A DNA stretch of 57,906 bases, taken from the NCBI GenBank assembly GCA_012031965.1, contig JAAUSC010000014.1, forward strand, positions 1 to 57,906, written 5' to 3'. The notes under the pieces are model-generated. The model made no database searches. It was not told where the DNA came from and worked only from the letters and a program-made list of their open reading frames with translations. This document shows positions 9,959 to 19,142 of this stretch, one piece after another. This stretch comes from Scytonema sp. RU_4_4 (GTDB lineage: Bacteria; Cyanobacteriota; Cyanobacteriia; Cyanobacteriales; Nostocaceae). The position numbers and the translations under genes were made by a program. Each line of letters begins with the position of its first letter. The first letter of the stretch is position 1.

Positions 9959-11152
9959 ATGACCTCCCTATCTCCTCACAAAAAAGCCAAAGCCCTCAAA
10001 CCCAGTAGCCGTCGCCCTGCTAAAGAACTCTGTAGCGAGTGCGGTCTGTGTGATACATATTATATTCACTATGTCAAGGAAGCGTGCGCTTTTATTAATC
10101 AACAAATAGACAAACTCGAAGAACAAACGCACACTCGCTCTCGGAATTTTGACAACTCTGATGAATTGTACTTTGGTGTGCATCAAGACATGATGGCGGC
10201 GCGGAAAAAAGAGCCTGTTCTTGGTGCTCAATGGACGGGAATTGTGAGTACCATCGCCATTGAAATGCTGAATCGCGGTATTGTTGAGGGTGTCGTGTGC
10301 GTGCAAAACACCAAAGAAGACCGCTTTCAACCGATGCCCATCATAGCCCGTACTCCAGAGGAAATACTGGCAGCACGAGTTAATAAACCAACACTGTCAC
10401 CAAATTTATCAGTATTGGAACAAGTCGAAAAATCAGGAATGAAGCGGCTGTTGGTGATTGGTGTTGGTTGCCAAATTCAGGCATTACGAGCCGTCGAAAA
10501 ACAACTAGGCTTAGAAAAACTTTACGTTTTAGGTACGCCTTGTGTCGATAATGTTAACCGCGCTGGATTGCAAAAATTCTTAGAAACGACCAGCAAATCA
10601 CCTGATACGGTGGTGCATTACGAATTTATGCAAGATTTCCGGGTTCATTTCAAACACGAGGATGGCTCAATTGAAACAGTACCTTTCTTTGGACTAAAGA
10701 CCAATAAACTGAAAGATGTGTTTGCCCCCTCCTGCATGAGTTGCTTTGATTACGTCAATTCTCTGGCGGATTTGGTCGTAGGTTACATGGGCGCCCCTTT
10801 TGGGTGGCAATGGATTGTCGTTAGAAATGAACAAGGTCAACAGATGCTGGACTTAGCCAAAGACCAACTAGAAACTCAGCCAGTGATGTCAAGCGGCGAT
10901 CGCACAGCCGCAGTTCAACAAAGTATACCCGCCTACGACAAAGGTGTTACCCTCCCCATGTGGGCGGCAAAATTAATGGGTGTCGTCATCGAAAAAATTG
11001 GTCCTAAAGGTTTAGAATACGCCCGTTTTTCAATTGATTCTCACTTTACCCGCAATTATTTGTATGTGAAGCGGAATCATCCGGAGAAATTAGAAGAGCA
11101 CGTTCCAGAGTTTGCCAAGCGTATCGTTGGGCAGTATAAACTGCCGGAATAG
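9959..11152 (+). CDS. bciB: Divinyl chlorophyllide a 8-vinyl reductase, BciB type
   Basis: Ferredoxin-dependent Fe-S flavoprotein of the coenzyme F420 hydrogenase beta-subunit family, 397 residues. In cyanobacteria this family (Synechocystis Slr1923) reduces the 8-vinyl group of divinyl (proto)chlorophyllide; the plant relative is 7-hydroxymethyl chlorophyll a reductase. The N-terminal cluster motif CSECGLC is at 25-31, with C43 nearby. A second Cys group, FAPSCMSCFDYVNSLADLVVGYMG, lies near the middle of the C-terminal half. These features match the two Fe-S cluster arrangement of the family. ATG start at 9959, with no strong Shine-Dalgarno. Apparently monocistronic and divergent from grxC. 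Confidence 0.9.
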   Translation: MTSLSPHKKAKALKPSSRRPAKELCSECGLCDTYYIHYVKEACAFINQQIDKLEEQTHTRSRNFDNSDELYFGVHQDMMAARKKEPVLGAQWTGIVSTIAIEMLNRGIVEGVVCVQNTKEDRFQPMPIIARTPEEILAARVNKPTLSPNLSVLEQVEKSGMKRLLVIGVGCQIQALRAVEKQLGLEKLYVLGTPCVDNVNRAGLQKFLETTSKSPDTVVHYEFMQDFRVHFKHEDGSIETVPFFGLKTNKLKDVFAPSCMSCFDYVNSLADLVVGYMGAPFGWQWIVVRNEQGQQMLDLAKDQLETQPVMSSGDRTAAVQQSIPAYDKGVTLPMWAAKLMGVVIEKIGPKGLEYARFSIDSHFTRNYLYVKRNHPEKLEEHVPEFAKRIVGQYKLPE

Positions 11153-11166
11153 CAAGCGGATTTGGT

Positions 11167-11215
11167 AACGGATGAAACGGGTCAATTGCCTGGAGGTCCA
11201 ACAAAGTCATCCGTT
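11167..11215. terminator. Hairpin between convergent genes
   Basis: Inverted repeat AACGGATGA / TCATCCGTT with further partial pairing outside it, located between the converging bciB and the gene at 11303. It could terminate both. There is no clear T run. Confidence 0.35.
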
Positions 11216-11302
11216 ACATCCGTTTTGAATCCGTAGCTAACTGCCCATCGAATTCACGCTATTCTATTTGGGGGTGTATAAAGTGGATATTTTTATTTTC
11301 CT

Positions 11303-12334
11303 CTACACTTTGGGCTTAGGTTTGGGTTTGGCTATTTTCTCAGCCGGTTTCTCAGCCGGTTTCTCAGCCTGTACTGGAGGTTTATCCCTCTTAGCTGCTT
11401 TCTTGGCTGCTTGTGCAGAAGCCTTATCTTGTTTAGATGCTTTAAGAAATTTCGGTGCAGTCTCAGTGGGTTCTGCCAATTGCTCAACGAAACCGAAGAC
11501 ATCTCGTTGGGGTAAAAATCTTGCTTTGATTTGAACAAAAGCAGGATGTCCCTGTTCTTCTTTAGTTGCTTTAGGATTGAATCTAAATGGTCTGACTGGT
11601 CCATCCCGCCAAATCACAGGAAGATGGCTTGCCTTCATGAATTTCACCTTCTTTGCTAACTCAGCCTGCTTGATATATTCCAGCCGCTCTTTATTGAAAT
11701 TCCGAAACACAGAGATACACGGAGTCTGGCAGACGGGAATGAACTGCCACAAACCACAGAGTTTGAATTCTAGGTCTTGAAGCTCCCCTGAGACAGCCTC
11801 TGCTTGGCGTCCCCTGTCAAAGCCAACGAGTTGAAAAGTAATCTGAGCAGGCTGTTCTCTTTTGGGAAAGTGAATGATTTTTGGATAGACAATCAGTCGC
11901 TGAGTGTGTTCGCCAGTCGCCTCTATTTCTTTCTTGAGTGCCTCAAAAGCTTTTTGTTTGCGTGGAGCATAGAAAAGTGGGTATTCTCTGCGACCTATGG
12001 TAACACTGCTTTTACCCTCATCAGTAAATTTAATTTCCCCAGTAATCACCCCAACAGCTTGAAAAATTGCTCCAGACTGTTCCGAGTCGTCTCTTTTGAC
12101 CTCAGTATCTGCTGGTTTTTCTTCGGTATTAGATATTGCTTCAGAATTAACCGTATCTTCTGTTAGCTCTTGTGTGTCGGCTATGACTGGTTCTGGTTCT
12201 GGTGCTGGTGCTGGTTCTGGTGCTGGTTCTGGTGCTGGTGCTGGTGCTGGTTCTGGCGTTGATTCTGAGTTGGGTTTAGATTTTGGTGGAAGAATCTTGA
12301 TCAATTCGTTACGAGTGGGTTTTCCAGGTGTCAT
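11303..12334 (-). CDS. Unknown protein with Pro/Ala/Glu-rich N-terminus and Lys/Ala-rich C-terminus
   Basis: 343 residues in three parts. Residues about 20-50 are a low-complexity PEPAPAP tract encoded by a GGTGCT/GGTTCT-type microsatellite. Residues about 85-265 form a folded-looking core with beta-rich segments (VITGEIKF, SSVTIGRREYPLFY, RLIVYPKIIHF, ITFQLVGFD) and a Cys-containing loop. Residues about 295-343 are a KKAAKRDKPP / EKPAEKPAEK tail. No signal peptide, membrane segment or catalytic motif is visible. The basic tail could bind nucleic acid, but that is a guess. The family is unknown to me. Confidence 0.75.
   Translation of the reverse strand: MTPGKPTRNELIKILPPKSKPNSESTPEPAPAPAPEPAPEPAPAPEPEPVIADTQELTEDTVNSEAISNTEEKPADTEVKRDDSEQSGAIFQAVGVITGEIKFTDEGKSSVTIGRREYPLFYAPRKQKAFEALKKEIEATGEHTQRLIVYPKIIHFPKREQPAQITFQLVGFDRGRQAEAVSGELQDLEFKLCGLWQFIPVCQTPCISVFRNFNKERLEYIKQAELAKKVKFMKASHLPVIWRDGPVRPFRFNPKATKEEQGHPAFVQIKARFLPQRDVFGFVEQLAEPTETAPKFLKASKQDKASAQAAKKAAKRDKPPVQAEKPAEKPAEKIAKPKPKPKV
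12188..12255. repeat. Hexanucleotide-like microsatellite coding for a Pro/Ala/Glu tract
   Basis: On the plus strand GGTTCT and GGTGCT units alternate about ten times. On the coding (minus) strand they give the PAPAPEPAPEP tract of the gene at 11303-12334. Such a tract is prone to slippage and probably length-variable between strains. Confidence 0.7.
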
Positions 12335-12786
12335 AATTGGTGTTTAAAGCAAAAGTTGAATGTTTGTCTCATTATGATACAAGGCACTGGAAAACTTGAC
12401 TTCTTCCAGTGCTTTTTAATTATCTATTATTTGAATTCCCACTCTAAATCATCAATCAAGTCAAAGACAATCTTTTTGCAAGCGACATCAAGGCAAGAGT
12501 TGAACGACTGCACGATACCAAGGCAAGTAAGGATTGATTTCAATAAGACTTACGCACCATCTGCGATAAATCCGGTTTATTCGTTCGTATTTGTTGCAAA
12601 ACAGACGATTTCTGGTAGAAACCGGGTTTATTTGCATCAGTCCTGTTCAACAAAAAATAGACAAAATTCTCAAAGACATCACAGAAACACTTATTTGACA
12701 AGGAATCTCTCAAGAACCGTTCTGAACTTTTCTTGAGGCTTACAGACTTTCTCTTTCCCATCCCCCTTCACCCCGATACTCCTGTT
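12335..12786. other. Intergenic region with dispersed repeat copy A
   Basis: About 450 bases between two minus-strand genes. No credible gene. It contains copy A of the dispersed repeat (12553-12632) and a short hairpin-like AAAACTTGAC / AGTGCTTTT area near 12390-12420. Confidence 0.45.
12553..12632 (-). repeat. Dispersed palindromic element, copy A
   Basis: An element of about 80 bases flanked by AAACCGGGTTT-like and TCCGGTTTAT-like ends. It contains TTGCAAAACAGACGATTT. It is the near reverse complement of 32844-32929, so two copies lie about 20 kb apart in opposite orientation. Confidence 0.75.
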
Positions 12787-14016
12787 CTACACTTCTTTGA
12801 GAGCTTCTATGACTGCTTCTAAAGCTATTGCTACGTGAGTCCAGTGAGTTCCGCCTTGGCAATATACCACGTATGGTTCCCGCAAGGGACCATCAGCAGA
12901 AAATTCAGAGGTGCTTCCCTCAATAAATGTCCCACCAGCCATCACGACCTTACTTTCATAACCAGGCATTTCATCCGGGATGGGGTCGAGGTAGGAACCG
13001 ATGGGTGAATGCTGCTGAATTGCTCGACAAAAGGCAATCAGTTTTTGGGCAGAACCTAGTTTGATTGCCTGAATGACATCCCGACGCTTGTCAAACGGTG
13101 CTGGATTGACTGGGTAACCGAGTTTGTCAAATACATAACCAGTGAGGTGAGTGCCCTTCATTGCCTCTCCTACCATTTGTGGGGCAAGAAACAGCCCTTG
13201 AAACAGCAGGCGATTTTGGTCAAAGGTCGCGCCTCCATAACTGCCAATTCCCGGTGCTGTGAGGCGACAAGTAGCGGCTTCTACCAAATCAGCGCGACCG
13301 GCAACATAACCGCCCGCAGTCACAATGGTACCACCAGGGTTTTTAATCAAAGACCCTGCGATTAAATCAGCACCAACGTGGGTGGGTTCCTGAGTTTCTA
13401 TAAATTCGCCATAGCAGTTATCGACAAAGCAAACGGTGTTGGGGTTTTGCTGCTTGACCAAGTGGATAATTTTTTCAATTTCGGCTATAGATAGGCTAGG
13501 ACGCCAAGAATAGCCACAGGAACGCTGAATAAGCACGCTTCGGGTTTTGTCCTCCACTGCATGGCTTAAAGCTTCCCAATTTACGGTTCCTTCTGGAGTA
13601 AGATCTAATTGTCGATAGCGGATGCCAAACTCAATGAGTGAGCCTTGACCCTCACCTCGTAATCCAATGACTTCTTCAAGGGTATCGTAGGGTGCATCTA
13701 CCACAGCAAGCATTTCATCACCAGGACGGAGAACACCAAATAAAGCACAAGCAATTGCGTGGGTTCCTGAAACAAACTGCACTCGTACAGCAGCCGCCTC
13801 AGCGCCCACCACCTCGGCAAAAACTTTATCTAAAGTTTCTCTCCCCAAGTCATCGTGTCCGTATCCTGAAACACCCGCAAAGTGGTGTGCCCCTACGCGA
13901 TAATGGCGAAAGGCATTTAACACTCGTTGAAGATTTTGCTTGACCTGAGCGTCAATACCAGAAAAAATTTGTAACAGTGCCTGTTCTGCTTCACGCAGCT
14001 GTTCCAAGCTATTCAT
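12787..14016 (-). CDS. PLP-dependent methionine gamma-lyase-like protein
   Basis: Fold-type I PLP enzyme of 409 residues in the family annotated as methionine gamma-lyase-like or aluminium resistance protein. Motifs are HHFAGVSGYGHDD near 44-56, FVSGTHAIACALFG at 81-94, and the Schiff-base lysine K225 in GSLIKNPGG. FVDNCYGEF at 197-205 carries the Asp that contacts the pyridine nitrogen. The substrate is not established for this branch. I start at ATG 14016, which has GAGGAA 4-5 bases upstream, rather than a GTG five codons earlier. It is divergent from the desaturase cluster. Confidence 0.88.
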   Translation of the reverse strand: MNSLEQLREAEQALLQIFSGIDAQVKQNLQRVLNAFRHYRVGAHHFAGVSGYGHDDLGRETLDKVFAEVVGAEAAAVRVQFVSGTHAIACALFGVLRPGDEMLAVVDAPYDTLEEVIGLRGEGQGSLIEFGIRYRQLDLTPEGTVNWEALSHAVEDKTRSVLIQRSCGYSWRPSLSIAEIEKIIHLVKQQNPNTVCFVDNCYGEFIETQEPTHVGADLIAGSLIKNPGGTIVTAGGYVAGRADLVEAATCRLTAPGIGSYGGATFDQNRLLFQGLFLAPQMVGEAMKGTHLTGYVFDKLGYPVNPAPFDKRRDVIQAIKLGSAQKLIAFCRAIQQHSPIGSYLDPIPDEMPGYESKVVMAGGTFIEGSTSEFSADGPLREPYVVYCQGGTHWTHVAIALEAVIEALKEV

Positions 14017-14100
14017 GAGTTCCTCTTTCACAAAAACTTAAAATTTGCGGATTTTTAAATCACGCAGACTAGGCTAAACAATTCCTATTCAGGTTACTGC

Positions 14101-14918
14101 ATGACAATTGCTACATCAACCAAATCCCAACTCAATTGGCTTCATATCACATTTTTCGCCGGTTTGCATATCGGTATTTTGTTTGCCCTGTTTCCTAGTA
14201 ACTTTAGCTGGAAAGCAATCGGTGTATTCTTGTTTCTCTACTGGGTGACTGGTGGCTTGGGTATTACCCTAGGATTTCACCGCCTCATAACTCACCGCAG
14301 TTTTCAAACTCCCAAGTGGCTGGAGTATTTCTTGGCTTTTTGTGGGACACTTTCCTGCCAAGGAGGACCAATCGATTGGGTAGGAATGCATCGTATACAC
14401 CATTTACACTCCGACCAAGAGTTAGACCCCCACGATTCCAACAAGGGCTTTTGGTGGAGTCACATGGCTTGGATGTTTTATCATTCACCTGCTTTCGCGG
14501 ACGTGCCTCGCTTTACTAAAGATATTGGCGACGACCCATTCTATCAGTTTTGCAAAAGAATATGATTTTCATCCAGGTCGCTCTGGGTATGGTGCTGTTG
14601 CTACTGGGTGGTTGGTCGTTCGTCGTTTGGGGGGTTTTTGTTCGCCTGATCTTTGTGTGGCACTGCACTTGGTTTGTCAACAGTGCTACCCATAAATTTG
14701 GTTATCGTATTTATGATACAGATGATCGCTCTACAAATTGCTGGTGGGTGGCTCTACTAACTTATGGTGAAGGCTGGCACAATAATCACCATGCCTTTCA
14801 GTACTCAGCTCGTCACGGGTTGAAATGGTGGGAATTTGACCTCACCTGGATGACCATTCAATTGCTACAAGTACTGGGTCTAGCTACAAATGTGAAGCTG
14901 GCACCAGAAAAGCAGTAA
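14101..14918 (+). pseudogene. desC: Acyl-lipid delta-9 desaturase (desC) with a one-base frameshift
   Basis: Stearoyl-type desaturase that puts the first double bond into membrane lipid acyl chains. All three histidine boxes are present but in two frames: HRLITH and HRIHH in the first (14101 onward), HNNHH in the second (to 14918). The first frame runs into TGA at 14563-14565 just after DDPFYQFC. The second continues QK..IFIQVALG as expected for DesC. Adding one base within 14551-14556 (TGCAAAAG) restores a full protein of about 272 residues. Apart from this base the sequence looks fully conserved, so the lesion is very recent or an assembly error. An intact paralogue lies at 40736-41584. Confidence 0.85.
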
Positions 14919-15166
14919 GCGGTCAGTTGCTAGCAATGCTTATCTTAGTTGAATGTTCAATTTTGAATGTGTTAGCAGCGTGGCGAATTTTGACTTGTCT
15001 ATGCTCCCCCGCTTCTAAAAGAGGACTCAAGCATCAGCGGGGGTTTATTGCAGGTGCGCTGGGGTACCTTAGATTGCTATAATCCAAAACGCTAATATTA
15101 CAGAACTTTGCGACAGCCACTTGTTTAGTGATTTGGTAGTGAGGTTTGTTGTCTTTTCAGGTATTC

Positions 15167-16218
15167 ATGACTACATCAACAATCGAAAGCCACAAGTCAG
15201 CTCATGACCTTGGTAATTCCCACTTTAAGCTAAAAGATATTATCAAAAGCCTGCCACGGGAATGTTTTGAGCAGAATCGCCGCAAAGCCTGGACAAAAGT
15301 CCTGATCAGTGTCTTGATGGTTTGCCTAGGCTACTTCAGCTTGATCATTGCTCCTTGGTTTCTCTTGCCCGTAGCGTGGATTTTTACGGGTACTGCGTTG
15401 ACCGGTTTTTTTGTCATCGGGCATGATTGCGGTCACCGTTCATTTGCTAAACGTCGCTGGGTAAACGATTTAGTGGGGCATTTGATGATGATGCCGTTAA
15501 TTTACCCATTCCACAGTTGGCGCATTCAGCACAATTATCACCACGCTCACACTAACAAGCTGGATGAGGACAACGCTTGGCACCCAATCACCACAGAACT
15601 TTATGAAAGTTGCAGAAAAATCTCGCAGTGGGGCTTCGAGGCGTTTCTGCGCTATCGATTATGGTGGATAGGCTCAATCGTTCATTGCGGAGTTTTGCAC
15701 TTTGATTGGTCTCAATTCCGAAAAAAAGACCAAGCAAGTGTGAAGTTTTCTGTGGCTGTCGTCGTACTTTTTGCTGCGATCGCTTTCCCCATCCTTATCG
15801 CCACAACTGGAGTCTGGGGATTTGTGAAATTTTGGCTGCTTCCGTGGCTGGTCTACCATTTTGGATGAGTACCTTTACTCTGGTTCACCATACTGCTCCA
15901 GACGTCCCTTTTGTGTCAGAATCTAAGTGGAACCAGGCCATAGCACAGCTATCTGGCACAGTTCATTGCGATTACCCCTCTTGGGTAGAAATCCTTTGCC
16001 ACGATATTAATGTCCACGTCCCCCATCACATTTCAACTGCCATTCCTTCTTATAATTTGCGGATGGCTTATCGCAGTATCAAAGAAAATTGGGGAGCGTA
16101 TCTGCATGATGAATGTCAGTTTTCTGTGTCTTTAATGAAGCGAATTACAGACCAGTGTCACCTGTATACAAGCGATAGTGCTTATCAGTCTTTTAAAGAC
16201 TATTACGCAGGGCGATAA
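15167..16218 (+). pseudogene. desA: Acyl-lipid delta-12 desaturase (desA) with a one-base frameshift
   Basis: Desaturase that makes the second double bond in C18 membrane lipids. Histidine boxes HDCGH and HNYHH lie in the first frame, and HVPHH lies in the second. The first frame stops at 15866-15868 after LPWLVYHF. The second resumes at [17 protein letters not shown], the usual continuation. One T missing from the run at 15859-15862 explains it. Start ATG at 15167 has CAGG upstream; a TTG seven codons earlier is possible. Reconstructed length is about 350 residues, normal for DesA. It lies between desC and desB, the usual cluster order. Confidence 0.87.
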
Positions 16219-16435
16219 GCTAAGAGTTCATAGCTCTAGCAAATAGATTCTGGCAATTCTCTCAACGCGAGCCTTGTTAAGGAAATTGCCAGGTATTATC
16301 CAGCTGCGCACACTTGCGAAACTTAATATTAGGGATACCCAAAATCAAAGTAGTGTGATTGCTCATAAGGGCAATTGCAGAATTTTGATGACTTTGCCTC
16401 AAAAATATCCAGTTTAGCTCCCGTCAAAAAATCAA

Positions 16436-17515
16436 GTGCAATCAAATACTATTAAGTTAGATGGTCCTCATGGCTCTGAATCATTTGAGGATACAACCAA
16501 GCTGCCCTTCACCCTTCAAGAATTGAAAGCTGCAATCCCACCTGAATGTTTTCAGCCCAATGTCGGGAAATCACTCTTCTACTTTTTCCGTGACATCCTG
16601 ATTATTGGTTTACTTTATGCAGTTGCTCATTCCCTAAATTCTTGGTTCTTCTGGCCGATTTTCTGGGTTATGCAAGGAACGATGTTTTGGGCTTTGTTTG
16701 TCGTTGGACATGACTGCGGACACCAATCTTTTTCTAAGAAGAAATGGCTGAATGATTTGATTGGACATCTTTGCCATACACCGATACTTGTTCCCTATCA
16801 CGGTTGGCGAATTAGCCATAGAACTCATCATCTAAATACTGGTAACATCGATAATGATGAAAGCTGGTATCCTGTGAGTGAATCACAATACAACGTGATG
16901 GATTGGGTGCAAAAAGCAGGTCGATATTACGTGTTTTTATTGGCTTATCCGGTGTATTTGTTTATGCGTTCTCCTAACAAGGAGGGCTCCCACTTTTCCC
17001 CCAGTAGTCCTCTTTTCAAACCATCGGAAAAATGGGATGTCATTACCAGCACCACACTCTGGATTTTAATGGTTGCTTTGTTGGGTTTTTTCACCTATCA
17101 GTGGGGTTGGATGTGGTTGTTGAAATACTACGCTGGACCTTATCTTGTCTTTATCATTTGGCTAGACTTGGTAACATATTTGCACCATACTGAGCCGGAT
17201 ATCCCTTGGTATCGTGGAGAAGATTGGACTTTCCTCAAAGGTGCTATTTCTAGCATTGACCGCGATTACGGTTTTATCAATCACATCCATCATGATATCG
17301 GTACTCATGTTGCTCACCACATATTCCTGAACATCCCTCACTACAATTTGAAGAAGGCAACTGAGGCAATTAAACCGATTATGGGTGATTATTTCCATCA
17401 ATCTGATGAACCCATTTTGACTGCATTACGCCATTCGTGCAATACCTGTCATTTTGTACCAGATACTGGAGGAAAAGTTTACTACACATGCAACAAAAAA
17501 TTAGCTAAAGGCTAA
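16436..17515 (+). CDS. desB: Acyl-lipid omega-3 (delta-15) desaturase
   Basis: Intact membrane desaturase of 359 residues that introduces the omega-3 double bond into polyunsaturated lipids, typically induced by cold. Histidine boxes are HDCGH (near 98-102), HRTHH (near 134-138) and HVAHH (near 293-297). Hydrophobic segments lie at about 46-85, 160-178 and 205-245. The best start is GTG at 16436; no ATG fits better. It ends the desC-desA-desB cluster and is followed by a strong hairpin at 17523-17561. Function depends on delta-12 substrates made by DesA, whose gene here is frameshifted. Confidence 0.93.
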   Translation: MQSNTIKLDGPHGSESFEDTTKLPFTLQELKAAIPPECFQPNVGKSLFYFFRDILIIGLLYAVAHSLNSWFFWPIFWVMQGTMFWALFVVGHDCGHQSFSKKKWLNDLIGHLCHTPILVPYHGWRISHRTHHLNTGNIDNDESWYPVSESQYNVMDWVQKAGRYYVFLLAYPVYLFMRSPNKEGSHFSPSSPLFKPSEKWDVITSTTLWILMVALLGFFTYQWGWMWLLKYYAGPYLVFIIWLDLVTYLHHTEPDIPWYRGEDWTFLKGAISSIDRDYGFINHIHHDIGTHVAHHIFLNIPHYNLKKATEAIKPIMGDYFHQSDEPILTALRHSCNTCHFVPDTGGKVYYTCNKKLAKG

Positions 17516-17522
17516 TATAAAG

Positions 17523-17561
17523 TCAAGAGTGAGGAGTTCATGAAAAACTCCTCACTCTTGA
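17523..17561 (+). terminator. Perfect 16-bp inverted repeat after desB
   Basis: Arms TCAAGAGTGAGGAGTT (17523-17538) and AACTCCTCACTCTTGA (17546-17561) with a 7-base loop, 8 bases after the desB stop and followed by a short T-rich stretch. A strong terminator or 3'-end stabiliser for the desaturase cluster. Confidence 0.8.
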
Positions 17562-17712
17562 TTTCATAACTTTGGTTCTTCTGCATTCAGCAGCTAAATC
17601 AATAGAAAATCAAAAGAATATTCTTAACAAGAAATCATATTAATTTAGCTATAGCAGTCCTAGATGATTCGTAAGAGTCTCTATCAGAACAAAGATATTC
17701 ATACAAAAAATA

Positions 17713-18690
17713 TTATGTTGGGTCAGAGTGAGAAGTTGCTTGTTGTATGACATCAGCTATTTTCTGCGCGATTTCTTTACTTTGCCAGTAGCTATAGTGA
17801 GCCTTACCACCATGTACTATTGAAAATGTTGTCTGATTGAATGTGTTGGTCACAAAGTCGTAGAAGGTTTTATTCTTAGTGACGATATCTTCAATCTGAA
17901 TGAACTGACGTCTCCCATCCACTAGTTCCGGAAGTAGGGGATTCAACGGAAAGGCAAGAGGATCGCCTGGATGAATAAAGTTGCGCCAAGGCAATTTTGC
18001 TCCTAGCCTTTTGTATAAGCTATCCAGAAGTTTCTCCAAACGTGGTGTGATATCATGGCTATTAAGGACAACTCCCTGGCTGTTCTTTTTCTCTTCCACA
18101 CTCTGATCTACGTCCATCCGGTAAAACAGAGCAATAGGAGAACCCATTGTGTGAATACTAGCCAATGATAGACCTTGACCCGCATTTGGTTCTATCCCGA
18201 AGAAATTCTCTCGTATCTTCTTGACAGAATCATAACCTGGTTTGTTCTCATCGTCCCAACGCTCGGCAAATAAGACATCGAACAGGATGATTGTCCCCCA
18301 GCTATGTGTAACCAAGTGCAGCCGATCAACTTGCGGATTATAGTCCTTTAAATCATGCAAGGCTTGTTCTGCTAGAGTTGCGACGACAGCAGCTCCTTCA
18401 TAACGGGTCGTGTAGAGAGCACCATCACCAATAAACGGTAGTATAGTTTGGCAACGCAATTGCCTAAACCAAAGTTTGTTCCAATCTGTTGATTTCTCTA
18501 GGGTCTCCAGTAGTGCTTTATCCCTTTTTGCTCCGACTTCGCCCCAGTAGAGAACGACAGGTTTAATTGTGCGGGTGGTACCTAACTGGTTTTTGATTGA
18601 GTTAAAGAGTTCATTGGCGTAGTAGGGTTTAATAATGCCCTCGTATCGGGTATTAACACCATGAATGAACATGATATAGTCAGTAGCCAT
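17713..18690 (-). CDS. Alpha/beta hydrolase, lipase/esterase-like
   Basis: A 325-residue soluble protein with an alpha/beta-hydrolase look. The oxyanion motif MFIHGVN is at 7-13. The nucleophile elbow LVTHSWGT places Ser130 in an H-S-W-G context instead of the usual G-x-S-x-G. Later candidates for the acid and base are in FIHPGDPLAFP and VHGGKAHYSYW (His near residue 300). No signal peptide is seen. The substrate cannot be told. It is convergent with desB and separated from proA by a region holding a transposon-end remnant. Confidence 0.75.
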   Translation of the reverse strand: MATDYIMFIHGVNTRYEGIIKPYYANELFNSIKNQLGTTRTIKPVVLYWGEVGAKRDKALLETLEKSTDWNKLWFRQLRCQTILPFIGDGALYTTRYEGAAVVATLAEQALHDLKDYNPQVDRLHLVTHSWGTIILFDVLFAERWDDENKPGYDSVKKIRENFFGIEPNAGQGLSLASIHTMGSPIALFYRMDVDQSVEEKKNSQGVVLNSHDITPRLEKLLDSLYKRLGAKLPWRNFIHPGDPLAFPLNPLLPELVDGRRQFIQIEDIVTKNKTFYDFVTNTFNQTTFSIVHGGKAHYSYWQSKEIAQKIADVIQQATSHSDPT

Positions 18691-19142
18691 AGCACCACCT
18701 TTGAAGTTTTTGGTATATTAAGAAGCTACCCAACTGCTTCTTTGAAAACTTGAGTAAAGTCTAACGGAAGCTCATCGCTTAATGACATTTCGCTTTTGTA
18801 AGCATGCTCTGCTTTACAAACTGAAGTCATAGCTTTCCGCATACTCCTACGATATTATGCCCAACTCATATTCTGGTTGGTTAAGTAAAAATATTTATAG
18901 GTTGTCCAGCTTTTACGCCCGACGGTTCCCTGTGAGATAAGAAGCCCACGCCATAAACTCAGAGAAGACGAACGGTACTTCACTATTGACCACTGACCAC
19001 TGACTAATATTGACATCCTCACCGAGCTAAAGCCTATGTCTCCATTGTTCGGGTGGGTCATTGAGCTATGCTTATTCTACCAGTAAAGCCGTCCTAAAAG
19101 GACAGGGTTTTAGACCCAAATCTTCGATAACTTAATTCATAA
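18691..19142. other. Intergenic region with an orphan IS200/IS605-like end
   Basis: About 450 bases. On the minus strand, GTCCTTTTAGGAC forms a hairpin (about 19090-19103), and the sequence runs to GGTGAGGATGTCAATA, ending near 19009. The IS605-type element at 27.4 kb ends in the very similar GGGGAGAATGTCAAT. No transposase is present, so this is probably a solo end or a non-autonomous derivative. A 68-codon ORF here is not supported. Confidence 0.45.

Noticed and set aside
12096-12347. Gly/Ser/Ala-rich ORF on the plus strand
   Set aside because: It is the antisense of the PAPAPE-coding microsatellite in the gene at 11303-12334.
18855-19061. 68-codon ORF between the hydrolase gene and proA
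   Set aside because: It lies over a transposon-end-like sequence and its protein has no gene-like features.
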